This document shows positions 45,676-55,109 of a DNA stretch of 64,000 nucleotides, piece after piece. The notes beneath the pieces were generated by a model. The model made no database searches. It was not told the DNA's origin and saw nothing but the letters and a program-made list of their open reading frames with translations. Position numbers and translations under genes: made by a program. Positions within the stretch are counted from its first letter, which is position 1; each line of letters starts with the position of its first letter. Source of the stretch: an uncultured Bacteroidales bacterium (GTDB lineage: Bacteria > Bacteroidota > Bacteroidia > Bacteroidales > P3); contig ONLQ01000006.1 of the NCBI GenBank assembly GCA_900318665.1, positions 30,505 through 94,504 of the forward strand, read 5' to 3'.

Positions 45676-46680
45676 ATGGTAGATTACAAAAAAATCGGAC
45701 TGGTGAACACCCGCAAGATGTTCGCCAAAGCAGTTGATGGCGGCTATGCCATTCCAGCCTTCAATTTCAACAACATGGAACAGATGCAGGCCATCATTCA
45801 GGCCTCCGTCGAGACCAAGTCACCTGTCATTCTGCAGGTGTCCAAAGGTGCTCGCGACTATGCTAACCAGACCCTGCTGCGCTACATGGCCGAAGGTGCT
45901 GTAGAGTATGCCAAGGAACTTGGCTGCGCTCACCCTGAGATAGTGCTGCACCTCGACCACGGTGACAGTTTCGAGACCTGCAAGAGTTGCATCGATATGG
46001 GCTTCTCCAGCGTCATGATTGACGGTTCTTCTCTGCCCTACGACGAGAACGTTGCCGTAACCCGCAAGGTGGTTGAATATGCCCATCAGTTTGACGTGAC
46101 GGTGGAAGGCGAACTTGGCGTGCTGGCAGGCGTAGAGGACGAGGTGTCCGCAGCCGAAAGCCACTATACCAAGCCTGAAGAGGTCATCGACTTCGTCACC
46201 AAGACGGGTGTCGATAGCCTCGCCATCTCCATCGGCACCAGCCACGGCGCCTACAAGTTCACCCCCGAGCAGTGCACCGTTGACCCCAAGACCGGTCGCC
46301 TCGTTCCTCCTCCACTGGCTTTCGACGTGCTCGAGGCCATCGAGAAGAAACTGCCCGGTTTCCCCATCGTGCTCCACGGTTCCAGTTCGGTGCCGCAGGA
46401 CGAGGTTGACATCATCAATTCCAACGGCGGTAGCCTCAAGGCTGCCGTAGGTATTCCCGAAGAGCAGTTGCGCAAGGCCGCCAAGAGTGCTGTTTGCAAG
46501 ATTAATATCGACAGCGACAGCCGTCTGGCAATGACCGCTGCCATACGCAAACACCTGGCCGAGCATCCCGACCACTTCGACCCACGCCAATATCTCAAGC
46601 CCGCACGCGAGAGCATGAAGAAAATGTATATCCACAAGATTGTCAACGTGCTCGGCTCTAACGATAAGATAGAGAACTAA
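45676..46680 (+). CDS. fbaA: class II fructose-bisphosphate aldolase
   Basis: The ATG at 45676 is chosen; the frame is open upstream only through a TTG in the repeat-containing gap. The 334-residue protein has [19 protein letters not shown] (zinc ligand His and catalytic Asp region), [41 protein letters not shown] and LHGSSSVPQ. It splits fructose 1,6-bisphosphate in glycolysis and gluconeogenesis using zinc. A terminator follows 11 bases after the stop. Confidence 0.95.
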   Translation: MVDYKKIGLVNTRKMFAKAVDGGYAIPAFNFNNMEQMQAIIQASVETKSPVILQVSKGARDYANQTLLRYMAEGAVEYAKELGCAHPEIVLHLDHGDSFETCKSCIDMGFSSVMIDGSSLPYDENVAVTRKVVEYAHQFDVTVEGELGVLAGVEDEVSAAESHYTKPEEVIDFVTKTGVDSLAISIGTSHGAYKFTPEQCTVDPKTGRLVPPPLAFDVLEAIEKKLPGFPIVLHGSSSVPQDEVDIINSNGGSLKAAVGIPEEQLRKAAKSAVCKINIDSDSRLAMTAAIRKHLAEHPDHFDPRQYLKPARESMKKMYIHKIVNVLGSNDKIEN

Positions 46681-46691
46681 TTTCCCCCAAG

Positions 46692-46738
46692 GGTGTTCTG
46701 TCCTGCTCGGCGTCAACGGGCAGACAGAACACCTTTTC
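46692..46738 (+). terminator. intrinsic terminator after the aldolase gene
   Basis: GGTGTTCTGT (46692-46701) pairs with ACAGAACACC (46724-46733); the stem can extend inward with a bulge, and TTTT follows. Confidence 0.85.
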
Positions 46739-46759
46739 TTTCCCCTCCACATATTATAA

Positions 46760-49609
46760 ATGAGCGATAAAGACAGCATCATAATAAAAGGTGCTAGGGT
46801 TAACAACCTGAAAAACATCGACGTCGAGATTCCTCGCAATGCGTTGGTGGTAATCACGGGACTGAGCGGCAGCGGCAAGTCGTCGCTTGCCTTCGACACG
46901 CTCTACGCCGAGGGTCAGCGCCGCTATGTCGAGAGCCTTAGCAGTTATGCTCGGCAGTTTTTAGGTCGTATGAGCAAGCCGGAGGTTGATTATATCCACG
47001 GCATCTCGCCCGCCGTAGCAATAGAGCAGAAGGTCAACACCAACAACCCTCGCTCCACCGTTGGCACCTCGACCGAGATATACGAGTACCTCAAACTGAT
47101 GTATGCCCGCATAGGTCGCACATTCTCGCCGGTCAGCGGTGTGGAGGTGAAACGACACACCGTCAGCGACGTGGTGGACTACGTGTTCACCTTTGCCGAT
47201 GGCGACAGGCTTATGCTGCTCTCGCCGCTCGAAATTACCGCCGAGCGTAGTCTCAAAGCCCAACTCGAAATGCTGTTGCAAGAGGGCTTTGTCCGCGTTA
47301 TGGTAAAGGGCACGGTGCTGCATATTGATGACTTCCTTCCCCAGAGCGATGCCGCCGAATACCGCTATCACGAAGGTACGGCAAATCACGCTGGCGAGAT
47401 TTTTCTGCTGGTGGACCGCATCATGGTGCGTCACGACGACGATGATTTGTCGGCTCGCGTGGCGGAATCGGTGCAGACCGCCTTCTTCGAGGGGCGTGGC
47501 ACCTGCATCGTACACAGCCAGCACGACGACCACGCCCATCTGCAAACCTTCTCCAACCGCTTTGAGGCCGACGGCATAACCTTCGAGAAGCCCAACCCCA
47601 ACTTTTTCAGTTTCAACAACCCCTATGGCGCCTGCCCCACCTGTCAGGGCTACGGCAGCGTGATAGGCATCGACGAAAACCTGGTGGTGCCAAACAAGGC
47701 GCTCTCTATCTACGAGGACGCCGTTGTCTGCTGGCGCGGTGAGAAAATGCAGGAGTGGAAGACTCATTTCATTCATCAGTCGGTAGCATTAGACTTCCCA
47801 ATCCACACGCCTTATTGCGACCTCTCGGTACACGAAAAACGCATACTCTGGGAAGGCAAAGACAGTTGGGAAGGCATAAACGGCTTTTTCCAATGGATAG
47901 AAAGCCAGGCCTACAAAATCCAATACCGTGTGATGCTTGCTCGTTTTCGCGGCAAGACCTTCTGCCCCGACTGCCACGGCAGCCGCCTGCGCAAAGACGC
48001 CGACTATGTGAAAATCTGTGGACGCAGTATCTCCGAGGTCGTGGCAATGCCGGTAAGCGACTTCGCCCTATGGCTTAAATCCATAGAGTCTGACGGCTCC
48101 GACCAGCACCTCACCGAATGGGAGATGAAGGCCACGGAACGTCTGCGTGTCGAACTGCGCAACCGCGTGTCCTATCTTTTAGACGTCGGCCTTGGCTATC
48201 TTTCGCTCAACCGTCTCTCCAATAGCCTCAGCGGTGGCGAAAGCCAGCGTATCAACCTTGCCACATCGTTGGGCAGTTCGCTGGTGGGCTCTATGTACAT
48301 TCTCGACGAGCCGTCCATCGGTCTCCATTCGCGCGACACCGAGCGGCTTATCCATGTCCTAAAACAACTGCGCGACCTCGGCAACACAGTCATCGTGGTA
48401 GAGCACGATGAGGATATAATACGTTCTGCCGATTATGTTATAGATATAGGCCCCGCCGCCGGACATCTGGGTGGCGAGGTTGTGTTTCATGGCCGACTGA
48501 CCGACGACGCAAAGCCCGACAGCGACAATAATCCGTCATACACGCTCGACTATCTGCAAGGCCGCAGGACCATAGAGGTGCCGCGCCATCGTCGCTCGTG
48601 GCGCGACCGCATCAGCGTGCGTGGCGCCTATCTCAACAATCTGCGTCACATCGACGTCGATTTTCCGCTGGGAGTTCTTACGGTTGTCACGGGTGTCAGC
48701 GGCTCTGGCAAAACCACTCTGGTCAAGCAGATACTCTACGATGTGCTGCAAAAGCGCTTCGAGGGCAATCCCGAATATCTGGGCGGCTGCGCTGCCATAG
48801 AAGGCGATATGGCACGTATAGGCGGTGTTGAGATGGTGGACCAGAACCCCATTGGCAAAAGCACCCGTAGCAACCCCGCAACCTATATGAAAGCCTACGA
48901 CGAGATTCGCCAACTCTATGCCGCACAGCCTCTTGCCAAAGCCAGAGGCTATAAGGCTGGCTATTTCTCGTTCAACACCGAGGGGGGGCGCTGCGAGGTG
49001 TGCGAAGGCGAGGGCCATGTCACCATTGGCATGCAGTTTATGGCCGATGTCCACATGGTGTGCGAGGAATGTCACGGCACACGTTTCAAAGAAGAAACGC
49101 TCGAAGTGAAATACCGCGACAAGAACATCAGCGACATACTCGAAATGTGCGTCGATGAAGCCATAGAGTTTTTCGGCGCAGATGGCAGCAACCGCGCCAT
49201 TACCGACCGTCTGCAGCCATTGCAAGACGTTGGTCTTGGCTATCTCAAACTCGGACAGCCGTCCAGCACCCTCAGCGGCGGCGAGGCCCAGCGTGTGAAA
49301 CTGGCCTCTTTCCTCGTCCGTGGCGAAGGCGCCCGTCCGCGACTCTTCATATTCGACGAGCCGTCAACGGGTCTCCATTTCCACGACATTCAGAAACTTA
49401 TCACCGCTTTCAACCGACTCATTGAGAAAGGCCACAGCATCATAGTGATAGAACACCACCACGATATTATAAAGGTGGCCGACTGGGTGATAGACATGGG
49501 TCCAGAAGGTGGTCGCGAAGGCGGTACGGTGGTATGCAGTGGCACTCCCGAGCAGGTGGCAAAATGCAAGGAGTCCTACACGGCCAAATTCCTCGCCAAA
49601 GTCCTGTGA
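46760..49609 (+). CDS. uvrA: excinuclease ABC subunit A
   Basis: The 949-residue protein has the double ABC architecture of Uvr[15 protein letters not shown] and [13 protein letters not shown] (Walker A), two signature sites ([12 protein letters not shown] and [12 protein letters not shown]), and zinc fingers [16 protein letters not shown] and [17 protein letters not shown]. It finds bulky DNA lesions with UvrB in nucleotide excision repair. The length is normal. The gene stands alone behind a terminator. Confidence 0.98.
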   Translation: MSDKDSIIIKGARVNNLKNIDVEIPRNALVVITGLSGSGKSSLAFDTLYAEGQRRYVESLSSYARQFLGRMSKPEVDYIHGISPAVAIEQKVNTNNPRSTVGTSTEIYEYLKLMYARIGRTFSPVSGVEVKRHTVSDVVDYVFTFADGDRLMLLSPLEITAERSLKAQLEMLLQEGFVRVMVKGTVLHIDDFLPQSDAAEYRYHEGTANHAGEIFLLVDRIMVRHDDDDLSARVAESVQTAFFEGRGTCIVHSQHDDHAHLQTFSNRFEADGITFEKPNPNFFSFNNPYGACPTCQGYGSVIGIDENLVVPNKALSIYEDAVVCWRGEKMQEWKTHFIHQSVALDFPIHTPYCDLSVHEKRILWEGKDSWEGINGFFQWIESQAYKIQYRVMLARFRGKTFCPDCHGSRLRKDADYVKICGRSISEVVAMPVSDFALWLKSIESDGSDQHLTEWEMKATERLRVELRNRVSYLLDVGLGYLSLNRLSNSLSGGESQRINLATSLGSSLVGSMYILDEPSIGLHSRDTERLIHVLKQLRDLGNTVIVVEHDEDIIRSADYVIDIGPAAGHLGGEVVFHGRLTDDAKPDSDNNPSYTLDYLQGRRTIEVPRHRRSWRDRISVRGAYLNNLRHIDVDFPLGVLTVVTGVSGSGKTTLVKQILYDVLQKRFEGNPEYLGGCAAIEGDMARIGGVEMVDQNPIGKSTRSNPATYMKAYDEIRQLYAAQPLAKARGYKAGYFSFNTEGGRCEVCEGEGHVTIGMQFMADVHMVCEECHGTRFKEETLEVKYRDKNISDILEMCVDEAIEFFGADGSNRAITDRLQPLQDVGLGYLKLGQPSSTLSGGEAQRVKLASFLVRGEGARPRLFIFDEPSTGLHFHDIQKLITAFNRLIEKGHSIIVIEHHHDIIKVADWVIDMGPEGGREGGTVVCSGTPEQVAKCKESYTAKFLAKVL

Positions 49610-49733
49610 AAATACAGATAATGCTCTATGTGATATAGAACCAACTTTTTTTTCGCAATTCCCGAAAAGTTTGATTCTAAATACCCTAGCACCGAGCAAT
49701 GCATAATGTAGGACAAAAACTCCCACATAATAA

Positions 49734-49758
49734 TTCAAAATTCAACGTTCAAAATTTA
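49734..49758 (+). repeat. 25-bp intergenic repeat, copy 3 (imperfect)
   Basis: It matches 23 of 25 positions of copy 2 in the same orientation, just upstream of the membrane protein gene at 49765. A weaker, partial relative is visible near 9042-9058. Confidence 0.7.
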
Positions 49759-49764
49759 TAATAA

Positions 49765-50256
49765 ATGTTCCTCAATCCGAAAATCAAAAAGATGCGTCGC
49801 AGCGCCAACATTGGCCTCTATGGGTCCATAGGCGTAGCATTAGCCGTAATACTTTTCTATTATATCAGCAATTATCGTTTCTATCTCAATGCAAGTGCAG
49901 CCCGCTATCTCATGCTCGGAGGTGTGGTGCTTGCCGTGCTTGTTGTAACTATGGCACTGCTCACCATCAACCGCAAGCCACGCCAGTTGAGAAAGATTGA
50001 CGACATCGACCAACGCCTTACCGAATACCAGTCCATGTTGTCGTCCATCTATTCCTCATGCTTGACCTCCAATGTGCTGCTATGCATCATCATCGCACTC
50101 TGCCACGACAACATACTGCTAATGTTTGTGATGCTAACCACGCTGCTGCTCTTCTTGTCCTATCCCAATATGTACAAGGTGAAGGCCGACCTCGGCTTAA
50201 CCCACGAGCAGATGCACGAAATCTACGGCGACGCCTATATCGAATCCGAAAAATAA
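49765..50256 (+). CDS. small membrane protein of unknown function
   Basis: The 163-residue protein has about four predicted membrane segments: IGLYGSIGVALAVILFYYIS, LMLGGVVLAVLVVTMALL, VLLCIIIALC and ILLMFVMLTTLLLFLSY. The N-terminus is basic (NPKIKKMRRS) and a short polar tail contains YGDAYIESEK. No family was recognised. It starts seven bases after a copy of the 25-bp repeat and ends 31 bp before mnmE. Confidence 0.75.
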   Translation: MFLNPKIKKMRRSANIGLYGSIGVALAVILFYYISNYRFYLNASAARYLMLGGVVLAVLVVTMALLTINRKPRQLRKIDDIDQRLTEYQSMLSSIYSSCLTSNVLLCIIIALCHDNILLMFVMLTTLLLFLSYPNMYKVKADLGLTHEQMHEIYGDAYIESEK

Positions 50257-50287
50257 TCCCTTAAACACAAAATTCCCTCTTTCCCCA

Positions 50288-51631
50288 ATGGACACTATCG
50301 TAGCCATAGCAACCCCCACAGGCGTCGGAGGTTTGGCAGTAATACGCATTTCGGGCGACAAGGCTAAACTCATAGCAGAACAGCATCTTGAAAAGCAACT
50401 GCAGCCACGCCGTGCCACCTTTGGAGTGTTCAGACACGAAGGCAGGGAAATAGACGAAGTGGTTGCCACATACTTTGCCGCGCCGCATAGTTACACCACC
50501 GACGACGTGGTAGAAATCTCGTGCCACGGCTCTCTCTCTGTGCAGCAAGCCATCTTGGCGGCATGCGTATCGTCGGGAGCAAGAATGGCAGAGCCTGGCG
50601 AGTTCACACAGCGAGCCTTCCTCGGCGGACGCCTCAACCTCTCGCAAGCCGAGGCCGTGGCCGACCTCATCGACTCCACCAACGCAGCCTCGCACACCCT
50701 CGCCGTCAGCCAACTGCGAGGGGCCTACAGCCAGCGGCTGCAATCCCTACGACAGCAGTTTGTCAATCTCACATCGTTGCTCGAACTCGAATTAGATTTC
50801 AGCGAGGAAGACGTTGAATTTGCCGACCGCAGACAACTCCTCGCAATAGTAGATGCGTTGCACAATGAGTGCCGCACGCTGGCCGACACCTTCCGACAAG
50901 GCAACGCCATTAAAAATGGCGTGCCGGTGGCCATCATCGGACGCCCAAATGTAGGCAAATCCACACTCCTCAACGCTTTGCTCGGCGACGACCGTGCCAT
51001 AGTGAGCGACATAGCAGGCACCACACGCGACACCATAGAGGACACGCTAACCATCGACGGCATTACATTTCGCTTTATCGACACCGCGGGCATACGCCAA
51101 AGCACCGACCAGATTGAGACGGCAGGCATCGAACGCAGTTATGCCGCCGCAGCCAAAGCTCAGGTGGTGCTGTATCTTGTTGCGGCCGATGCCGTTCAGT
51201 CGCAGGTCGAGGCCGAACTATCGGAACTCGCAAAGCATATCGACCTAACGTCGTGCCACCTAATACTGCTGCAGACAAAGACCGATACCCTAACGCCGGT
51301 GTCGCTCACGCTGCCAGCAGCAAATAGCATAATCCCCATAGCGGCAAGACAAGGCGTAGGCATCGACACATTAAAGCAAGTCCTGGCAGAGAGCATAGGC
51401 TCCGTAGCGATAGACAGCCCGATGGTAACCAATCAGCGCCACTACGAAGCCCTCCGCCACATAGCAGAGATAATGCCACGCATAAGAGAATCCCTGCAAA
51501 ACAACACCCCAGCCGACCTCGTAGTGATAGACATCCGCGACGCCCTATACCATCTCGGCACAATAACAGGCGAAGTAGCCTCAACAGAAGTACTAAGCAA
51601 CATATTCCACCGCTTCTGCGTCGGAAAGTAG
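50288..51631 (+). CDS. mnmE: tRNA modification GTPase MnmE
   Basis: The 447-residue protein has the N-terminal folate-binding domain (MDTIVAIATPTGVGGLAVIRISG), a helical domain, an inserted G domain (GRPNVGKSTLLNAL, GTTRDTIEDT, DTAGIR) and the C-terminal FCVGK, where the Cys is part of the conserved C(I/L/V)GK motif. With MnmG it makes the cmnm5 modification of wobble uridine in tRNA. It is the last gene with the base composition of the left part of the window. Confidence 0.97.
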   Translation: MDTIVAIATPTGVGGLAVIRISGDKAKLIAEQHLEKQLQPRRATFGVFRHEGREIDEVVATYFAAPHSYTTDDVVEISCHGSLSVQQAILAACVSSGARMAEPGEFTQRAFLGGRLNLSQAEAVADLIDSTNAASHTLAVSQLRGAYSQRLQSLRQQFVNLTSLLELELDFSEEDVEFADRRQLLAIVDALHNECRTLADTFRQGNAIKNGVPVAIIGRPNVGKSTLLNALLGDDRAIVSDIAGTTRDTIEDTLTIDGITFRFIDTAGIRQSTDQIETAGIERSYAAAAKAQVVLYLVAADAVQSQVEAELSELAKHIDLTSCHLILLQTKTDTLTPVSLTLPAANSIIPIAARQGVGIDTLKQVLAESIGSVAIDSPMVTNQRHYEALRHIAEIMPRIRESLQNNTPADLVVIDIRDALYHLGTITGEVASTEVLSNIFHRFCVGK

Positions 51632-51650
51632 ATTCTGCGTGGGGAAATAG

Positions 51651-51694
51651 GTTTAGTTTATCCCTCTTTATATATAAAGCGAACTAAACTAAAC
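51651..51694. repeat. nested inverted repeats after mnmE
   Basis: GTTTAGTTTA (51651-51660) and TAAACTAAAC (51685-51694) are perfect 10-bp inverted arms; between them lies a perfect 14-bp palindrome CTTTATATATAAAG (51666-51679). No T-run follows, so it is not a standard terminator. It sits exactly at the change in base composition. Confidence 0.75.
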
Positions 51695-51711
51695 TGATTC
51701 CCAAAAGGTGA

Positions 51712-51756
51712 TTTTACTTTATAACAAAACGAAATTCTCTTAAAACTAAAGTAAAA
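51712..51756. repeat. 10-bp perfect inverted repeat
   Basis: TTTTACTTTA (51712-51721) and TAAAGTAAAA (51747-51756) are perfect reverse complements with a 25-base spacer, upstream of the island promoter. Confidence 0.7.
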
Positions 51757-51780
51757 CTATAGAAAAATGCATATTTTTTA

Positions 51781-51794
51781 ACCAAATATTTGGT
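51781..51794. promoter_or_regulatory. palindromic operator candidate
   Basis: ACCAAATATTTGGT is a perfect 14-bp palindrome that contains the TTTG of the island promoter's -33 box. A bound repressor would block the promoter. AbiEi-type antitoxins are known to repress their own promoter through inverted repeats, so AbiEi is the likely ligand (inference). Confidence 0.65.
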
Positions 51795-51820
51795 TCTATC
51801 AAAGAAATAGTATATCTTTG
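51789..51820 (+). promoter_or_regulatory. Bacteroidetes-type promoter of the defence island
   Basis: TTTG at 51789-51792 and TATCTTTG at 51813-51820 are separated by exactly 20 bases, a full match to the consensus. It is the only strong promoter seen for the six-gene run to 63694. Confidence 0.78.
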
Positions 51821-51849
51821 CAGTTGAAATATTCAACGTATTATAAAAT

Positions 51850-52614
51850 ATGGCTATAGAAACAAAGAGCAAAATCAACTCATTACTAATGAATATACTC
51901 CCTGGAGGAATAATATTTTCCGAGGGGCTAAAGAAGCAGGGGTATTCCGATCAGTTGATGAAGCAGTACCGTAAATCTGGCTGGCTGACATCCTTATCTA
52001 AGGGTGTGATGTATCGTAGCGGAGATTCTCTATCAGCTTTGGCAGCTTTAGCAAGTTGCCAGGAGCAAACTGGTAAACAGTATCGTGTAGCAGCCCACTC
52101 TGCTCTTGAGCTTTCTGGTTATTACCATTTTGTACCAATGGGGAAACCCCAACTTATGGTTGCTAGTAATGAGCCAAGAACTCCTCAATGGGCAAAAAGC
52201 GATTTGTTTGATATGACAATAGAGTTTTTTACGACATCGGCTTTCGGCCAAATCCAGAAACAAACAATAAAACAGAATAATTATACCTTACAAGCATCTT
52301 CTCCAGAACTTGCTTTCATGGAATGTCTTCTATTGGCTCCAAATAGATATAGCTTCATGGATTTATATTACATCATGGAGCAATTAACGGCACTTCGCCC
52401 AACCAAAGTTCAAGAATTGCTAGAAACGACTAATAACATGACCGTCAAAAGAATGTTCCTTTATATGGCAGAAAAGGCTAATTATCCTTGGTATAAAGCA
52501 ATTGATGTTAGCCGAATAAACCTTGGCACTTCTAAAATACAGTTGTGCAAAGGTGGTGTCTATGTCTCAAAATATAAAATCACAATTCCGAGAGAATTAG
52601 CAGAATATGAATAA
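51850..52614 (+). CDS. abiEi: AbiEi-family antitoxin/transcriptional regulator
   Basis: The 254-residue protein has an N-terminal winged-helix-type region (about 15-70: GGIIFSEGLKKQGYSDQLMKQYRKSGWLTSLSKGV split over two helices) and a C-terminal domain typical of AbiEi antitoxins (AAHSALELSGYYHFVP, SSPELAFMECLLL). AbiEi binds and represses its own promoter and neutralises the AbiEii toxin. A perfect palindrome overlaps the promoter upstream. The next gene overlaps its end by eight bases. Base composition is AT-rich compared with mnmE, indicating horizontal origin. Confidence 0.85.
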   Translation: MAIETKSKINSLLMNILPGGIIFSEGLKKQGYSDQLMKQYRKSGWLTSLSKGVMYRSGDSLSALAALASCQEQTGKQYRVAAHSALELSGYYHFVPMGKPQLMVASNEPRTPQWAKSDLFDMTIEFFTTSAFGQIQKQTIKQNNYTLQASSPELAFMECLLLAPNRYSFMDLYYIMEQLTALRPTKVQELLETTNNMTVKRMFLYMAEKANYPWYKAIDVSRINLGTSKIQLCKGGVYVSKYKITIPRELAEYE

Positions 52615-53527
52615 ACAAGATATACAATCAAGCGTTTATGCTCAGAAGGTAGATCTCCTATTGCGTCTTTTACCTTTGGTTATGGAAGAAATGGTTTTTG
52701 CTGTACACGGGGGAACGGCAATCAATCTTTTCCTTAGGAATCTGCCTAGGTATTCAGTTGACATTGATCTCACTTATATTCCCTTAGCAGACCGTAAGAA
52801 AAGTATTGATGACATTAACTTCCATCTGAAATCGATTAGCGAGAAAGCACGTAAAGCATTCCCTGGTATGCACATCATTCCAAACTATGATACTTGTAAA
52901 TTGCTATGCGAATATCGAGGCAAACAAGTCAAGGTTGAGGTTAACCAAACAAAACGAGGTATCGTAGGTGGTGAGTTAATGCATCTTCCATTATGCGAAA
53001 AGGCTCAGGATGAGTTTCAAGTATATTGTATCGCTGACATTGTTCCTATTTCACTACTCTATGGAGGTAAGGTTGCAGCAGCACTCTCACGTCAACATCC
53101 ACGAGACTTATTCGATGTAAAGTACATGACAATTCCGCTGAAGGATTGCCGTGAAGGTCTCATTTTCTGTTTACTTGGCAGTGGACGTCCCATTCATGAA
53201 TCGTTTGCTCCGACTCTTATTGATCAGCATGAGGCTCTTGCCAATCAATTTGTTGGTATGACCGATACTCCATTTTCATACGAAGAATTTGAAGAAACTC
53301 GTACAAAACTAATATCTGACGTTAATAATCTCTTAACGGATGCAGACCGTCGTTTTCTTATCAGTTTTGAATATGGTGAGCCAGAATGGGACAACTATGA
53401 GTTTGCACATTTCAAAGACTATCCATCCGTCAAATGGAAGCTTTTCAATCTGCAGAAACTGGCGGATCTTAATCATGAAAAATTAAAGAATGAAGCAGAG
53501 CGACTAAGAGACTTAATAGAGAAATAA
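52607..53527 (+). CDS. abiEii: AbiEii-family nucleotidyltransferase toxin
   Basis: The 306-residue protein has the DNA-polymerase-beta-type nucleotidyltransferase motifs of AbiEii/MenT toxins: HGGTAINLF (Gly35-Gly36-Thr37) and SVDIDLTY with catalytic Asp52 and Asp54, then KVEVNQ as the third-acid strand and QHPRDLFDV near residue 165. Such toxins arrest growth, in characterised cases by adding nucleotides to tRNA. It overlaps abiEi by eight bases and ends only 22 bp before the ZorA-like gene, so the toxin-antitoxin pair and the motor genes appear to share one transcript. Confidence 0.87.
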   Translation: MNKQDIQSSVYAQKVDLLLRLLPLVMEEMVFAVHGGTAINLFLRNLPRYSVDIDLTYIPLADRKKSIDDINFHLKSISEKARKAFPGMHIIPNYDTCKLLCEYRGKQVKVEVNQTKRGIVGGELMHLPLCEKAQDEFQVYCIADIVPISLLYGGKVAAALSRQHPRDLFDVKYMTIPLKDCREGLIFCLLGSGRPIHESFAPTLIDQHEALANQFVGMTDTPFSYEEFEETRTKLISDVNNLLTDADRRFLISFEYGEPEWDNYEFAHFKDYPSVKWKLFNLQKLADLNHEKLKNEAERLRDLIEK

Positions 53528-53549
53528 AGTAAATAAATATAGTAATAAT

Positions 53550-55109
53550 ATGTTTGAATTGATTTTCAATTGGTGGAACTTTGTAGTGATAGCCATTGGC
53601 ATAACCGCAACACTATGGAGTAAAAAAAAATATGAAGAGACAAAATCCAGACCGTTACTAACTAGTCTCCCTGGTGTATGGACTTCATTAGGACTTCTTG
53701 GCACCTTTTGTGCTATCTGTGTTTCTTTGCATGGATTAGATAATATACCTGAAGCTATTGATAACACAGGAAAAACCTTAGGGGAGGTGAAAGCGGCAGG
53801 AAGTCAAGGGCTTGATATAATGAAAATTATCAGCGAGCTTATTCCTGCATTTACCACATCAATTATAGGTCTTATTGGTGCTCTTGCTGTTACCTTATGG
53901 TCCAAAGTCAAATTTGCAGAAGAAGAAGTCGAAGAAAACAGCAAGCTTGGGAATACTACACCAGAGGAGTATATTCGAGATATAGCAATCTATTCAAAGG
54001 AGATGACTTATAACAAGTCAATATTAAACAAACATAATGAACTCCTATCCGCATTGATAAATCTTCACAAGGAACAGGAACAGAAAAATAGAGAGTACAA
54101 CGATAAACTCAACGATAATATTATCCACCAAAGTGAGATTCTAAAAGAATTTATTGACGGCTTTGTTAAGCGTATGGATGACATATTTAAACAGATGCAT
54201 GGTGCCATCCAGCAGCAAGTACAGAATTTTGGTGAAGAACAGTTCACTAAGACTAGTCAGCTTCTTACTTCTATTACAGAGCGTTTGAGTAACGTCTCTA
54301 ACGACATCATCAACAATCAGCGCCAGTCTGTTGAGACGATGATGAATAATACTAATACTGAAATTGGTAATATTACGACTTCTGTTACAGAGGTTCTTGG
54401 AAATCTAACATCTAAGGTTCAAGAGTCTCTTGCTGCACTTAATAACCAGCAATCAGAACGTCTCAATGTAATTATCGCAAACTATGACTCTCTTGCGACT
54501 AAACTGTCTGAACAAAACACAGACTTTGCAACAAAGGTTACTGAACAGATGCAATCAGAATATTCAAAAGTACAGGAGCACAATGTACAGAGTCTGCAAC
54601 AGATGGTTGACCTAAGAACCGCTTATCAAGAAGCCACATCTGATGTGCTCACAAGTACTCTTGTCATGAATGAGAAGGCCACAGCAGACATGAGAGAGTC
54701 TATGTCTGGATTTGTAACAAATATCCAGACACTGATAGCTACACAATGTTCTGCTCTTAGCACTGCGATTTCTACAAATGTAGAATCACTTAATAAAGCA
54801 TATCAGTTTATAGAGAGTCTTGTGGCTGAGATTCGCCAGAACTACGATCAGGCTGTTCTTGCTTATGGTGATGCAGTAAATGTCGCTCATAGGACGAATG
54901 AGTCTTCAGAAAAACTAATAGCAGCCAATAATACGAGTCTGCAAGTTGTTGAAGAGACTAATAATAAGATTTCTGAGGTTCTTGACATCCTTGTAGAGCG
55001 TCAGGAGAACATAGAACAACTCACAAAACAAATTAGCTCTGTTAGTGGTGCTATTGTTGAATTACAGAAATTGGAATCAACGCTTAATAAGATAACAAAT
55101 AGCAAATGA
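53550..55109 (+). CDS. ZorA-like MotA/TolQ/ExbB-type channel subunit
   Basis: The 519-residue protein has three membrane segments: about 8-24 (WWNFVVIAIGITATLWS), 43-62 (VWTSLGLLGTFCAICVSL) and 95-118 (ELIPAFTTSIIGLIGALAVTLW). The segment TSLGLLGTF is the hallmark of ion-channel subunits of the MotA/ExbB/ZorA group. From about residue 125 to the end it is a long Gln/Asn/Ser-rich helical tail, probably coiled coil, facing the cytoplasm. ZorA of Zorya anti-phage systems has the same plan, with a tail thought to carry the signal inward. The next gene is the matching MotB-type subunit, overlapping as ATGA. The call as ZorA-like rests on architecture and context. Confidence 0.8.
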   Translation: MFELIFNWWNFVVIAIGITATLWSKKKYEETKSRPLLTSLPGVWTSLGLLGTFCAICVSLHGLDNIPEAIDNTGKTLGEVKAAGSQGLDIMKIISELIPAFTTSIIGLIGALAVTLWSKVKFAEEEVEENSKLGNTTPEEYIRDIAIYSKEMTYNKSILNKHNELLSALINLHKEQEQKNREYNDKLNDNIIHQSEILKEFIDGFVKRMDDIFKQMHGAIQQQVQNFGEEQFTKTSQLLTSITERLSNVSNDIINNQRQSVETMMNNTNTEIGNITTSVTEVLGNLTSKVQESLAALNNQQSERLNVIIANYDSLATKLSEQNTDFATKVTEQMQSEYSKVQEHNVQSLQQMVDLRTAYQEATSDVLTSTLVMNEKATADMRESMSGFVTNIQTLIATQCSALSTAISTNVESLNKAYQFIESLVAEIRQNYDQAVLAYGDAVNVAHRTNESSEKLIAANNTSLQVVEETNNKISEVLDILVERQENIEQLTKQISSVSGAIVELQKLESTLNKITNSK

